Assembly (NCBI GenBank): GCA_904501945.1 | Contig: CAJGCU010000005.1 | Location: 1 to 41,103 of the forward strand | Direction of reading: 5' to 3' | Origin: an uncultured Bacteroidaceae bacterium | GTDB taxonomy: Bacteria > Bacteroidota > Bacteroidia > Bacteroidales > Bacteroidaceae | DNA length: 41,103 nucleotides | Shown here: one piece after another, positions 32,073 to 40,387 of the stretch | How positions within the stretch are numbered: position 1 is the stretch's first letter | Layout of the letters: each line of letters opens with the position of its first letter | Translations under genes and position numbers: made by a program | Notes under the pieces: generated by a model | What the model was told of the DNA's origin: nothing | The model's database searches: none | Seen by the model: only the letters and a program-made list of their open reading frames with translations

Positions 32073-33869
32073 ATGACTATAGAAGAGAAAATCATAGCAG
32101 GAGTACAGGCGGCAGTGAAGTCGCTCTACGGTATGGACGCTACACCTCAACAGGTGCAGCTACAAAAGACGAAAGCTGAGTTTGAAGGTCACCTTACAGT
32201 GGTTGTTTTCCCTTTTGTCAAGGCTGCTCGCAAAAGTCCTGAACAGGTCGGCAATGAGATTGGACAGTATCTGTCAGAGAATGTTAGCGATGTGGTGGCT
32301 AAGTTCAATGTCGTAAAAGGTTTCTTGAACCTAGTCATTAGTGATGCCCCTTGGATTACACTTCTAAATAAAATAAATACAGAAGAAAAATTTGGTTTCC
32401 AGCCTGTTACAGAAAACAGTCCGCTGGTCATGATAGAATATTCTTCACCTAATACTAACAAGCCTCTCCATTTAGGTCATGTACGTAACAACCTTCTTGG
32501 TGCAGCTCTGGCACGAATTGTTGAAGCCAATGGCAACAAGGTAGTGAAAACTAACATTGTCAATGACCGTGGCATTCACATCTGCAAGTCTATGCTGGCA
32601 TGGCAGAAATGGGGTAATGGCGAAACACCTGAATCATCAGGCAAGAAAGGTGACCACCTGATAGGCGACTACTACGTAGCCTTCGATAAGCACTATCGCG
32701 AGGAAGTGAAGCAACTCGTTGCACAAGGCATGGATGAAGAGAAGGCAAAGCAGGAGGCTCCACTCATCAAAGAAGCCCATGAAATGCTTGTGAAATGGGA
32801 ACAGAACGACGAAGAAGTACGTTCGCTCTGGAAGAAAATGAATGACTGGGTGTATGCTGGATTCGACGAAACCTACAAGATGATGGGTGTTGGATTCGAT
32901 AAAATATATTACGAATCAGAAACTTATCTTGAAGGAAAAGAAAAAGTTATGGAAGGTCTTGAAAAAGGCTTCTTCTATCGTCGTGAAGATGGTTCGGTAT
33001 GGGCCAATCTCAATGCCGAAGGTCTTGACGAGAAGCTTCTGCTCCGTAGCGATGGCACTTCTGTCTATATGACACAGGATATAGGTACAGCCAAACTGCG
33101 TTTCCAAGATTATCCCATCGACAAAATGATTTATGTGGTTGGTAATGAGCAGAACTACCACTTTCAGGTGCTTTCTATCCTTCTCGATAAATTAGGCTTC
33201 TCTTGGGGCAAGGATCTCGTTCATTTCTCTTACGGAATGGTTGAACTCCCCAACGGAAAAATGAAGAGCCGCGAAGGTACAGTAGTAGATGCTGACGACC
33301 TGATGGATGCCATGATTGCTGATGCCTACGAAGCAAGCAAGGAACGTGTAAAGCAGACATCAATGCCTGACGAAGAAGCAAAGGAAGTAGCAAGAAAGGT
33401 TGGTCTTGGTGCACTTAAATACTTCATTCTCAAAGTGGATGCACGTAAAAACATGCTCTTCAATCCAGAAGAGAGCATTGACTTCAACGGAAACACTGGC
33501 CCATTCATTCAGTACACTTATGCTCGTATTGCCAGTATCCTGCGCAAAGCAAAAGATCAGGGTATAGAGATTCCAGCACAGCTTCCAACCTGCATCTCTA
33601 TCTCAACTAAGGAGACAGAACTGATTCAGAAACTCAATCAATTTGGTGCAGCTGTTCGTCAGGCAGGTACAGATTATAGCCCTTCTGGCATCTGCAACTA
33701 CTGCTACGAACTGACCAAAGAGTTCAACCAATTCTATCACGATTTCACCATTCTTGGCGAGTCAGATGAAGACTTAAAACTGTTCCGCCTCTCGTTGGCT
33801 AAAGCTGTAGCTAAGGTGGTAAGTCTCGGCATGGGACTCTTGGGTATTGAAATGCCTGAACGAATGTAA
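32073..33869 (+). CDS. argS: Arginyl-tRNA synthetase
   Basis: This 598-residue class I synthetase charges tRNA-Arg. It has the ArgRS N-terminal Add1-type domain (about 1-110), the HIGH-type motif SPNTNKPLHLGHVRNNLLG (about 125-143), the Rossmann core with VVGNEQNYHFQVLSILLDKLG, a KMSK-type loop GKMKSREGTVVDADDL near 395-410, and a C-terminal DALR anticodon-binding domain (FIQYTYARIASILRKAK onward). The start ATG at 32073 (MTIEEKIIAGVQAAV) was chosen over an in-frame ATG at 32013 because a promoter element lies between them and the family normally begins here. Confidence 0.95.
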   Translation: MTIEEKIIAGVQAAVKSLYGMDATPQQVQLQKTKAEFEGHLTVVVFPFVKAARKSPEQVGNEIGQYLSENVSDVVAKFNVVKGFLNLVISDAPWITLLNKINTEEKFGFQPVTENSPLVMIEYSSPNTNKPLHLGHVRNNLLGAALARIVEANGNKVVKTNIVNDRGIHICKSMLAWQKWGNGETPESSGKKGDHLIGDYYVAFDKHYREEVKQLVAQGMDEEKAKQEAPLIKEAHEMLVKWEQNDEEVRSLWKKMNDWVYAGFDETYKMMGVGFDKIYYESETYLEGKEKVMEGLEKGFFYRREDGSVWANLNAEGLDEKLLLRSDGTSVYMTQDIGTAKLRFQDYPIDKMIYVVGNEQNYHFQVLSILLDKLGFSWGKDLVHFSYGMVELPNGKMKSREGTVVDADDLMDAMIADAYEASKERVKQTSMPDEEAKEVARKVGLGALKYFILKVDARKNMLFNPEESIDFNGNTGPFIQYTYARIASILRKAKDQGIEIPAQLPTCISISTKETELIQKLNQFGAAVRQAGTDYSPSGICNYCYELTKEFNQFYHDFTILGESDEDLKLFRLSLAKAVAKVVSLGMGLLGIEMPERM

Positions 33870-33986
33870 AATTTGTATTATTTCCCGCAGAATTTAACCA
33901 TAGGGAAAGAACTTGATACAAAAATAAAATAGGTTTTGAGAAATTTTTGCGACCTTTGTAGCAAAATAAACTCAAAACCTATTTTT

Positions 33987-36566
33987 ATGAAGAAGCATTT
34001 ATGCATGATAGCATTGGCACTCGGTGTCAGTGCAGGGATGATGGCACAAACGCTACCCTATCAGAATCCTAATCTTAGCGCAAAAGAACGTGCAGAAGAT
34101 CTTTGTTCACGTCTGACGCTGGAAGAGAAGGCTCAGTTGATGCTCGACGAAAGTCCTGCAATTCCACGAATGGGCATCAAAAAGTTCTTCTGGTGGAGCG
34201 AAGCACTGCATGGAGCAGCCAATATGGGCAATGTAACAGTGTTCCCTGAACCTGTTGGCATGGCCGCATCTTTTAATCCTGATTTGCTTTACAAAGTGTT
34301 TGATGCTGTCAGCACAGAGTTTCGTGCACAGTACAATCATCGTATGCTGAATGGCGGCGAAGATCAGAAATTCCATAGCTTATCTGTATGGACACCAAAC
34401 GTGAATATTTTCCGTGATCCTCGTTGGGGACGTGGACAGGAAACCTATGGTGAAGACCCTTATCTGACCAGTGTGATGGGCACTCAAGTCGTGCGCGGCC
34501 TGCAAGGTCCAGAGGATGCAAAGTATCGCAAATTATGGGCTTGCGCTAAACATTATGCCGTACATAGCGGCCCTGAATACACACGTCACACAGTAAATCT
34601 GACAGACATAACTCCTCGCGATATGTGGGAAACCTACATGCCTGCTTTCAAAACACTGGTGCAGGATGCCAAGGTCAGAGAAGTGATGTGTGCTTATCAG
34701 CGTCTGGACGATGACCCTTGCTGTGGCAGCACACGTCTTTTGCAGCAGATTCTACGAGATGAATGGGGCTTTCAATATTTGGTAGTAAGCGACTGCGGTG
34801 CCATTAGTGACTTCTATGAAACTCACAAGTCTTCCTCATCTCCAGCTCATGCTTCTGCCAAAGCAACACTGGCAGGAACTGACGTAGAATGCGGTTATGG
34901 CTATGCCTATAAGAGCATTCCAGAAGCCGTACAGCGCGGTTTCATCACAGAAAAAGAAGTGGATAAGCACGTCATACGACTACTGGAAGGACGCTTCGAC
35001 TTAGGCGAAATGGATGACCCTGCTCTGGTCGAATGGTCAAAGATTCCTTATTCCAAAATGGACTGTAAGGAACATAGACAACTTTCGCTCGACATGGCAC
35101 GCCAAACAATGGTACTTCTTCAAAACAAGAATAATGTTCTGCCATTGAGAAAGAACAAAGAAAAAATAGCTGTGATTGGACCTAATGCTGATGATGAACC
35201 ACTGATGTGGGGTAACTACAATGGTACGCCTAATCGCACCATTACCATTCTTGATGGAATCAAAATGAAGCAGAAATCTATTGCATACATTCCAGGATGT
35301 GACCGCACTTATGACAAGGTAATGGATTGCCTCATGAACAAGTATTGTGCAATAGATGGAAAGAAAGGACTTAAAGGAACTTTCTGGAATAATACAGAAA
35401 TGGAAGGAAAGCCTGTGACAACACAGTTCTACACAACACCTTTGGCTGTCACTACTGCTGGTATGCACAACTTTGCTCCAGGAGTGAACCTAGAAGATTT
35501 CTCTGCCAAATACGAAACGGTATTCACACCAAAAGAAGCAGGTGAATACGTGGTAAACATGGAGTCTGTAAGTGATTTCGAACTCCTGATAGACGGAGAG
35601 AGCAAGGTGAAGCAGCACACATGGCGTACCACCCCTACACGCACTGTCATCAATGCCGAAGCAGGCAAATCTTATAAGATTGAGATACGTTTCAAACATG
35701 TGAAAACTTGGGGTGCCAACATGAAAATTAATGTAGCAAAAGAGCTCCCTATTGACTACACAGCAGTCATTGAACAGTTGAAAGGCATTGACAAAATTGT
35801 CTTCATAGGTGGTATTTCTGCCGCTCTTGAAGGTGAAGAAATGCCTGTGGAAATAGACGGCTTCAAAGGAGGAGACCGCACTCATATAGAACTTCCAAAA
35901 GTACAGCGTGACTTCCTCAAGGCACTGAAAGCGGCAGGAAAGACCGTCATCTTCGTCAACTGTTCAGGTTCTGCCATTGCCTTGCTGCCCGAAACAGAAA
36001 GTTGTGACGCCATTCTTCAAGTATGGTATGCTGGTCAAGAAGGTGGAGAAGCTATTGCAGATGTATTATTTGGCGACTATAATCCATCAGGAAAACTTCC
36101 TATCACATTCTACAAATCATCTGACCAACTTCCTGATTTCGAAGACTATTCTATGAAGGGACGAACTTATCGATACTTTAACGACCCTCTTTTTGCCTTT
36201 GGTTACGGACTCAGCTACACGCAATTCAGTATTGGCGAAGGTAAGATAGCGAAAAAAGGAAAAAATTACACACTAAATGTACCAGTTTCAAACATAGGAA
36301 AACGTGATGGCACAGAAATTGTACAAGTGTATATCCGTGACCTTTCCGACCCAGAAGGTCCACTCAAGTCACTCCGTGCCTTCCAGCGTGTGGACGTGAA
36401 AGCTGGTCAGACCGTCAATGCCCAATTAGAACTCACTCCTAAATCATTTGAATTCTTTGACCCTGAAACAAATACTGTGCATCAGAAAAATGGTCAATTC
36501 GAAATATTCTATGGCACCAGTTCACAAGACAAAGACTTAAAGAAATTGTCGTTGACTATAAAATAA
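33987..36566 (+). CDS. GH3 beta-xylosidase/beta-glucosidase with PA14-like insert
   Basis: This 859-residue secreted glycosidase starts at ATG 33987 with a signal peptide ending GMMAQ; an in-frame ATG 51 bases upstream would put extra residues before it. The GH3 N-terminal barrel contains the nucleophile Asp269 in VVSDCGAI and the substrate-binding WACAKHYAVHSGP. The C-terminal alpha/beta sandwich begins near 370 (IAVIGPNAD). It is interrupted near 445-600 by a PA14-like beta domain (LKGTFWNNTEMEGKP, then SDFELLIDGE) and resumes with FVNCSGSAIALLP. A Fn3-like domain ends the protein. The pattern with CGAI resembles xylan-active GH3 enzymes of Prevotella; exact substrate is uncertain. Confidence 0.9.
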   Translation: MKKHLCMIALALGVSAGMMAQTLPYQNPNLSAKERAEDLCSRLTLEEKAQLMLDESPAIPRMGIKKFFWWSEALHGAANMGNVTVFPEPVGMAASFNPDLLYKVFDAVSTEFRAQYNHRMLNGGEDQKFHSLSVWTPNVNIFRDPRWGRGQETYGEDPYLTSVMGTQVVRGLQGPEDAKYRKLWACAKHYAVHSGPEYTRHTVNLTDITPRDMWETYMPAFKTLVQDAKVREVMCAYQRLDDDPCCGSTRLLQQILRDEWGFQYLVVSDCGAISDFYETHKSSSSPAHASAKATLAGTDVECGYGYAYKSIPEAVQRGFITEKEVDKHVIRLLEGRFDLGEMDDPALVEWSKIPYSKMDCKEHRQLSLDMARQTMVLLQNKNNVLPLRKNKEKIAVIGPNADDEPLMWGNYNGTPNRTITILDGIKMKQKSIAYIPGCDRTYDKVMDCLMNKYCAIDGKKGLKGTFWNNTEMEGKPVTTQFYTTPLAVTTAGMHNFAPGVNLEDFSAKYETVFTPKEAGEYVVNMESVSDFELLIDGESKVKQHTWRTTPTRTVINAEAGKSYKIEIRFKHVKTWGANMKINVAKELPIDYTAVIEQLKGIDKIVFIGGISAALEGEEMPVEIDGFKGGDRTHIELPKVQRDFLKALKAAGKTVIFVNCSGSAIALLPETESCDAILQVWYAGQEGGEAIADVLFGDYNPSGKLPITFYKSSDQLPDFEDYSMKGRTYRYFNDPLFAFGYGLSYTQFSIGEGKIAKKGKNYTLNVPVSNIGKRDGTEIVQVYIRDLSDPEGPLKSLRAFQRVDVKAGQTVNAQLELTPKSFEFFDPETNTVHQKNGQFEIFYGTSSQDKDLKKLSLTIK

Positions 36567-36569
36567 ATA

Positions 36570-36609
36570 ATTTATGCCCTTTAGATTTGAACATCTAAAG
36601 GGCATAAAT
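36570..36609 (+). terminator. Strong hairpin terminator after the GH3 gene
   Basis: Perfect 17-base arms ATTTATGCCCTTTAGAT (36570-36586) and ATCTAAAGGGCATAAAT (36593-36609) flank a 6-base loop, starting 4 bases after the stop codon. The A/T-rich ends can provide a T tract on either strand. Confidence 0.8.
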
Positions 36610-36654
36610 ATTATCAATACTTTTTTCTGCCTTGCCATTATCAATAAGAAATAT

Positions 36655-36662
36655 TATCTTTG
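36655..36662 (+). promoter_or_regulatory. Promoter element for recX
   Basis: TATCTTTG matches TAnnTTTG, with TTG at 36632-36634 20 bases upstream, and lies 30 bases before the recX start. Confidence 0.7.
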
Positions 36663-36691
36663 TAAAATAAAAGTATAGTATTGATAGAAAA

Positions 36692-37174
36692 ATGGAGAAA
36701 AAGAAACATCAATATACTGAAAAAGAGGCTTATCTGAAGCTTTCTGCTTTGTGTGCTATGGGCGAACACTGCTGCTATGACATGATGAAGAAAATGAGAA
36801 ATTGGGAGATGGATGAAGGAAGTGAAGAGAGGATTATAGCTCAATTAATAAAAGAAAAGTTTATTGATGAAGAACGGTTTGCCAAAGCATTTGTGAGAGA
36901 TAAATTCCAATATAACCGTTGGGGAAAAATACGCATTATAAAAGAACTTAAAATGAGGAAGATAGCTGAAAAGCATATCGAAATAGGACTGAAAGAAATA
37001 GAGGAAAATGATCAAATAGAGACGCTAAAAGAAATTATTCGAAAGAAACGACCATCAGTAAAAGGAAAGAATGAATATGAAATAAAAGGGAAACTCATTA
37101 GATTTGCTTTGGGCAGAGGTTTTGAAATGGATGAAATAGTGAAAGTTGTAGGTGATTTGGATGAAATGGATTAA
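36692..37174 (+). CDS. recX: Regulatory protein RecX
   Basis: This 160-residue helical protein matches RecX, which modulates RecA filament growth. Three tandem three-helix modules are visible: AYLKLSALCAMGEHCCYDMMKKM, then IIAQLIKEKFIDEERFAKAFVRDKFQYNRWGKIRIIKELK, then a degenerate third module with ALGRGFEMDEIVKVV. It is Lys/Glu-rich and AT-rich. recA is not adjacent. The ComF gene follows 12 bases later, so both are likely one unit. Confidence 0.87.
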   Translation: MEKKKHQYTEKEAYLKLSALCAMGEHCCYDMMKKMRNWEMDEGSEERIIAQLIKEKFIDEERFAKAFVRDKFQYNRWGKIRIIKELKMRKIAEKHIEIGLKEIEENDQIETLKEIIRKKRPSVKGKNEYEIKGKLIRFALGRGFEMDEIVKVVGDLDEMD

Positions 37175-37186
37175 AGAAAGTGAACT

Positions 37187-37939
37187 ATGTCGTTAATTAA
37201 AGATATATTTTCTTTTATATTTCCTCAAAGCTGCATCATGTGCAGAAATAGGCTGACAAGTAAAGAGGATTATATTTGCACTTCTTGCTTGATACATTTG
37301 CCATTTACTAATTATCACCTTGTTGAAAATAATCCTTTAGAAAAGTATTTTTGGGGACTTTTTCCCATTGAAAGAGCTGCTTCACTCTTTTATCATGATG
37401 GAGAAAAGACACGTTCTATTATCTATCACATTAAATACTATCATCATCCTGAGGTAGGAAAAACTTTAGCTGCTCAATATGCTAAAGAATTGAAAGAATA
37501 CCAGTTTTTTAAAGATATTGATGCTATTGTACCTATACCGTTGCATTGGAAAAGAAAATTAAAAAGGAATTATAATCAAAGCTATTATATAGCTCAAGGC
37601 ATCAGTCAATCAACAGGTATTCCTATCTTCAATGATGTAGTGAAAAGAGTTATTAATAATGTTTCACAAACTCAGGTAAAAAAGCATGAAAGAAAGGAAA
37701 ATGTGAAGAATATTTTCAAAACTTTTCATCCTGAGAAAATAAAAGGAAAGCATATCTTACTTGTTGATGACGTCACTACAACTGGTTCGACTATCACATC
37801 CTGTGCACAAGAGTTGGCAAAAATACAAGGTGTGAAAATTTCTGTACTCACTTTGGCTATAGCTGGTAGAAATAGCTTACCTATAGAGAAAGAAAATGAG
37901 GTAGATATATCTGTATTTGGTATTCCATTAATAGAATAA
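37187..37939 (+). CDS. ComF family phosphoribosyltransferase-like protein
   Basis: This 250-residue protein has the ComF layout. There is an N-terminal double zinc-finger-like segment (CIMCRNRLTSKEDYICTSC, about 16-34), a central strand-helix core (DAIVPIPLHWKRKLKRNYNQSYYIAQGI, about 113-140), and the PRPP-binding motif HILLVDDVTTTGSTI (about 188-202). ComF is needed for DNA uptake in transformable bacteria. The present protein is probably cytosolic and its role here is inferred. It follows recX by 12 bases and is convergent with ribD. Confidence 0.87.
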   Translation: MSLIKDIFSFIFPQSCIMCRNRLTSKEDYICTSCLIHLPFTNYHLVENNPLEKYFWGLFPIERAASLFYHDGEKTRSIIYHIKYYHHPEVGKTLAAQYAKELKEYQFFKDIDAIVPIPLHWKRKLKRNYNQSYYIAQGISQSTGIPIFNDVVKRVINNVSQTQVKKHERKENVKNIFKTFHPEKIKGKHILLVDDVTTTGSTITSCAQELAKIQGVKISVLTLAIAGRNSLPIEKENEVDISVFGIPLIE

Positions 37940-37971
37940 ATTAAGTGAGTTTGTCAAATTGACTTTAAATA

Positions 37972-38931
37972 TTATTTTTTATTCAAATATTTACTCACTT
38001 GCTGACCAAAGCAATGCTCTACACTCACTAAATGAGCATCTGTGGAAAGAACAGGTGCTTTGATAGAACCGCTAATAATGGATGAACCTTTCTCTACATA
38101 GCATTCATCCCAAAGTCCACTATCCATGAAAGATTGCAGAAGTTTTGCACCACCTTCTACAAGAACAGTCTGAATACCATCTTTATATAATTGGTTAAGA
38201 ATACATGGAATATCTTTCGAATACAATAAATGAAAATTTTCAGGAAGTTCTAATGACTGAGAAGACACGACATAAGGTTTAGGAGAATGACCATACCATA
38301 CACGAGTATTTAGTGAAGGATGATCTTTTTCAAATGTATGGCGTCCTATAAGAATAGCCTGATGTTCAGCGCGCCTTTTATGACAAAGCATCTGGGTATA
38401 AGCATTAGAAATATGGCCATCTATATATCCATCTGCTGATTCAGCCCACTTGAGTGTAACAAATGGACGATGTTTTCCATGATAGGTCATGAAGCGATTA
38501 TTCAGACGCTTGCATTCTTCTTCCAATACTCCTACTGTAACTTCTATTCCAGCATCTCTTAACTTCTGTATTCCTCTACCCTGCACCTCTGCAAATGGGT
38601 CTTGACAACCTATCACACAACGCTTGAATCCTTTGCTTACCAGTAAATCAGCACATGGAGGAGTTTTACCATAATGGCTGCATGGCTCTAAACTTACATA
38701 TATCGTGCTTTCTTTCAAAAGATTTTCATTCTCTTTGCTGACAGAAGCACAGGCATTGACTTCAGCGTGTCCTTTTCCACAGCACACATGATATCCTTCT
38801 CCAATAATCTTTCCGTCATGAACAATGACAGCTCCAACCATTGGATTAGGCTGTGCATTCATCATACCATTGCGAGCCAGCTGAATGCACCGTTTCATAT
38901 ATATTTCATCAGTTATCAACATCTCTTTCAT
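37972..38931 (-). CDS. ribD: Bifunctional riboflavin deaminase/reductase RibD
   Basis: This 319-residue enzyme performs the second and third steps of riboflavin synthesis. The N-terminal deaminase (about 5-150) has the zinc motif HAEVNACA (His-Glu) and PCSHYGKTPPCADLL with the two Cys ligands. The C-terminal reductase (about 150-319) has VTLKWAESADGYIDG and VLVEGGAKLLQSFMDSG for NADPH binding. Length is slightly below that of E. coli RibD. It is convergent with the ComF gene across 32 bases and divergent from the candidate-origin ORF. The coding sequence is AT-rich like recX and comF. Confidence 0.92.
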   Translation of the reverse strand: MKEMLITDEIYMKRCIQLARNGMMNAQPNPMVGAVIVHDGKIIGEGYHVCCGKGHAEVNACASVSKENENLLKESTIYVSLEPCSHYGKTPPCADLLVSKGFKRCVIGCQDPFAEVQGRGIQKLRDAGIEVTVGVLEEECKRLNNRFMTYHGKHRPFVTLKWAESADGYIDGHISNAYTQMLCHKRRAEHQAILIGRHTFEKDHPSLNTRVWYGHSPKPYVVSSQSLELPENFHLLYSKDIPCILNQLYKDGIQTVLVEGGAKLLQSFMDSGLWDECYVEKGSSIISGSIKAPVLSTDAHLVSVEHCFGQQVSKYLNKK

Positions 38932-38957
38932 AACTTATGAATAGCTGTTAGAACATA

Positions 38958-38965
38958 CAAAATTA
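38958..38965 (-). promoter_or_regulatory. Promoter element for ribD
   Basis: On the minus strand this reads TAATTTTG, matching TAnnTTTG, 27 bases before the ribD start codon. The -33 element is not clear. Confidence 0.5.
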
Positions 38966-39038
38966 CTAAAATCATTTCAAAAAGAAAAATTATCAATCAT
39001 TTTAATTATCAAATATTTCTGATATAAAATAATTCCTT

Positions 39039-39046
39039 TAATTTTG
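39039..39046 (+). promoter_or_regulatory. Promoter element for the 64-residue ORF
   Basis: TAATTTTG matches TAnnTTTG and lies 65 bases before the ATG at 39111. It supports expression of the small gene. Confidence 0.45.
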
Positions 39047-39060
39047 CAATCATTTCAATA

Positions 39061-39600
39061 GTTACCAACAATTATAAAAAGTACTTTTCAACAGATTTAT
39101 CAACATCTATATGAGTGACGGAAATTTCAACAGGCAACTATTGCCAAAAACAGAACTATCTTCAGGTTTACGTGCAGGAAAAGCACAAATGAGAGTAAAA
39201 GCAGAGAAGGCTTTTGATGAAGTTATCAACACATTTTTAAAAGAAGAGCCAGAAGCACGAAAATCAGCTATGAAAGGACTTTTCATGGATTTATTGAGGC
39301 ATTAAAAAGAAAAAGTGTTGATAACTTGTGGATAACCTTGTCAATAAATAGATGATAACTTTTTAATAAATTAGAATAACTTTTCTAGCTTTTTCTTTCT
39401 AATTTTTTATACATATTTTCTTTCTAAACTTCCAAATAAAGTTATTCTTTTTTTTCATCATCTTTTCAATATATTAAGAACACTTCTTAACAATATAATT
39501 AATTGATTTACATAGATAAACGAAACTTATCAACAAATTCAACAAGATATTAATATCATCATATAAGATTTTAAAATTTTTAAATAAAAAAAGAATATAT
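39061..39600. other. Candidate chromosomal replication origin (DnaA-box cluster)
   Basis: Within about 440 bp there are four exact TTATCAACA/TGTTGATAA sites (39097-39105, 39223-39231, 39316-39324 reversed, 39527-39535) and one exact consensus DnaA box, TGTGGATAA (39327-39335). Near matches TTACCAACA (39062-39070) and TTTTCAACA (39085-39093) lie at the left edge. A strongly AT-rich segment (about 39340-39620) follows and could be the unwinding element. The density of boxes next to AT-rich DNA is what is expected of an oriC. No dnaA gene is in the window, which is not unusual in Bacteroidota. Confidence 0.55.
39111..39305 (+). CDS. Small conserved-looking protein within the DnaA-box region
   Basis: The 64-residue product begins MSDGNFNRQLLPKTELSSGL. 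It continues as a charged helical segment (GKAQMRVKAEKAFDEVINTFLKEEPEARKSAMKGLFMDLLRH) that looks like a short folded helix bundle. Codon use and amino-acid composition look coding, and a promoter-like TAATTTTG lies upstream. I do not recognise a family. One DnaA box lies inside the coding sequence and others directly flank it, so it could be a regulator of initiation or simply a gene placed at the origin. Confidence 0.6.
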   Translation: MSDGNFNRQLLPKTELSSGLRAGKAQMRVKAEKAFDEVINTFLKEEPEARKSAMKGLFMDLLRH

Positions 39601-40092
39601 ATAATAATATGAAAATAGTTGGGATATTACCCGTTGATGAGTATATGCTGACTATTCTTATGATGAAGTATTATACTTGAGTCTTACTTTTATTAATGAT
39701 AAGGATACACTCTAAATTCATGTACTTTTATACTTCTTTTAAATTGCCTAAACTACTTTTTTTCCTTTTGCCCGAAAGGATATTTATCCTGCACCGCCAA
39801 GGATAATCGTCTTGCACAGCGAAGGAAACTTGTCCTTTCAGGCAAAGGATGACCATCCTTCTGTATATAACCTTTTGAAGTTAATATGCAAATATTAATT
39901 AGAGTATGTTTTTGCCATAAATGTATGATATTGTTATGGGTATATTGCGTTTTGTCTGAATTGTCACCTCTTTTATGCCACTTTGTCACTTCTGTCAGTT
40001 AGCTTTTTGAATGGTACGTTCTTTGTTAATAGTTTTTTTTGGAAATGAGAATAATACATTATTAATAATATAAACTCAAAAATTAGAAAACT
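39306..40092. other. Gene-free AT-rich region before groES
   Basis: No coding frame is supported in this region of about 790 bases. The left part belongs to the candidate origin, the middle is very AT-rich, and the palindromic array lies at 39776-39859. A 78-codon minus-strand frame (39753-39989) is an accident of the array. No CIRCE-type inverted repeat was found ahead of groES. Confidence 0.6.
39776..39859. repeat. Second array of four quasi-palindromic units, 23-bp period
   Basis: Units of 15 bp at 39776-39790 (AAGGATATTTATCCT), 39799-39813 (AAGGATAATCGTCTT), 39822-39836 (AAGGAAACTTGTCCT) and 39845-39859 (AAGGATGACCATCCT) are separated by exactly 8 bp (gcaccgcc, gcacagcg, ttcaggca). Each unit is a short dyad of the form AAGGA..TCCTT, with unit 2 the most degenerate. 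The period equals that of the array at 13855 although the unit sequence is different. The 8 bp preceding unit 1 (ttgcccga) partly complement spacer 3. Confidence 0.9.
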
Positions 40093-40365
40093 ATGAACAT
40101 TCAACCATTAGCAGATAGAGTTCTCGTACTCCCTAAGGCTGCTGAAGAAAAGACTGTGGGTGGTATCATCATCCCTGACACAGCTAAAGAAAAACCTTTG
40201 CAGGGTGAAGTTGTTGCTTGCGGCAATGGAACAAAGGACGAGGAAATGGTGGTTAAGGTAGGCGACCAGGTTCTTTATGGCAAGTATTCTGGCACAGAAC
40301 TGGAATACGAAGGTGTGAAATATCTCATGATGCGCCAAAGTGACGTTTTGGCAATTTTGAAGTAA
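40093..40365 (+). CDS. groES: Co-chaperonin GroES
   Basis: This 90-residue protein is the 10-kDa lid of the GroEL folding chamber. It shows NIQPLADRVLVLPKAAEEKTVGGIIIPDTAKEKPLQGEV (mobile loop about 17-32), VKVGDQVLYGKYSGTELEYEG and MRQSDVLAIL at the end. Length is slightly shorter than the E. coli protein but complete. groEL follows 22 bases downstream, forming the usual operon. Confidence 0.96.
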   Translation: MNIQPLADRVLVLPKAAEEKTVGGIIIPDTAKEKPLQGEVVACGNGTKDEEMVVKVGDQVLYGKYSGTELEYEGVKYLMMRQSDVLAILK

Positions 40366-40387
40366 AAAATTATAAATCCTAAGAAAT

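Noticed and set aside
33936..33986. Upstream extension of the GH3 gene
   Set aside because: The signal peptide starts at ATG 33987; the extension would place Cys-containing residues before it.
39753..39989. 78-codon minus-strand frame before groES
   Set aside because: It runs through the palindromic repeat array and is explained by it.
40000..40092. CIRCE heat-shock operator ahead of groES
   Set aside because: No TTAGCACTC-N9-GAGTGCTAA-like inverted repeat is present.
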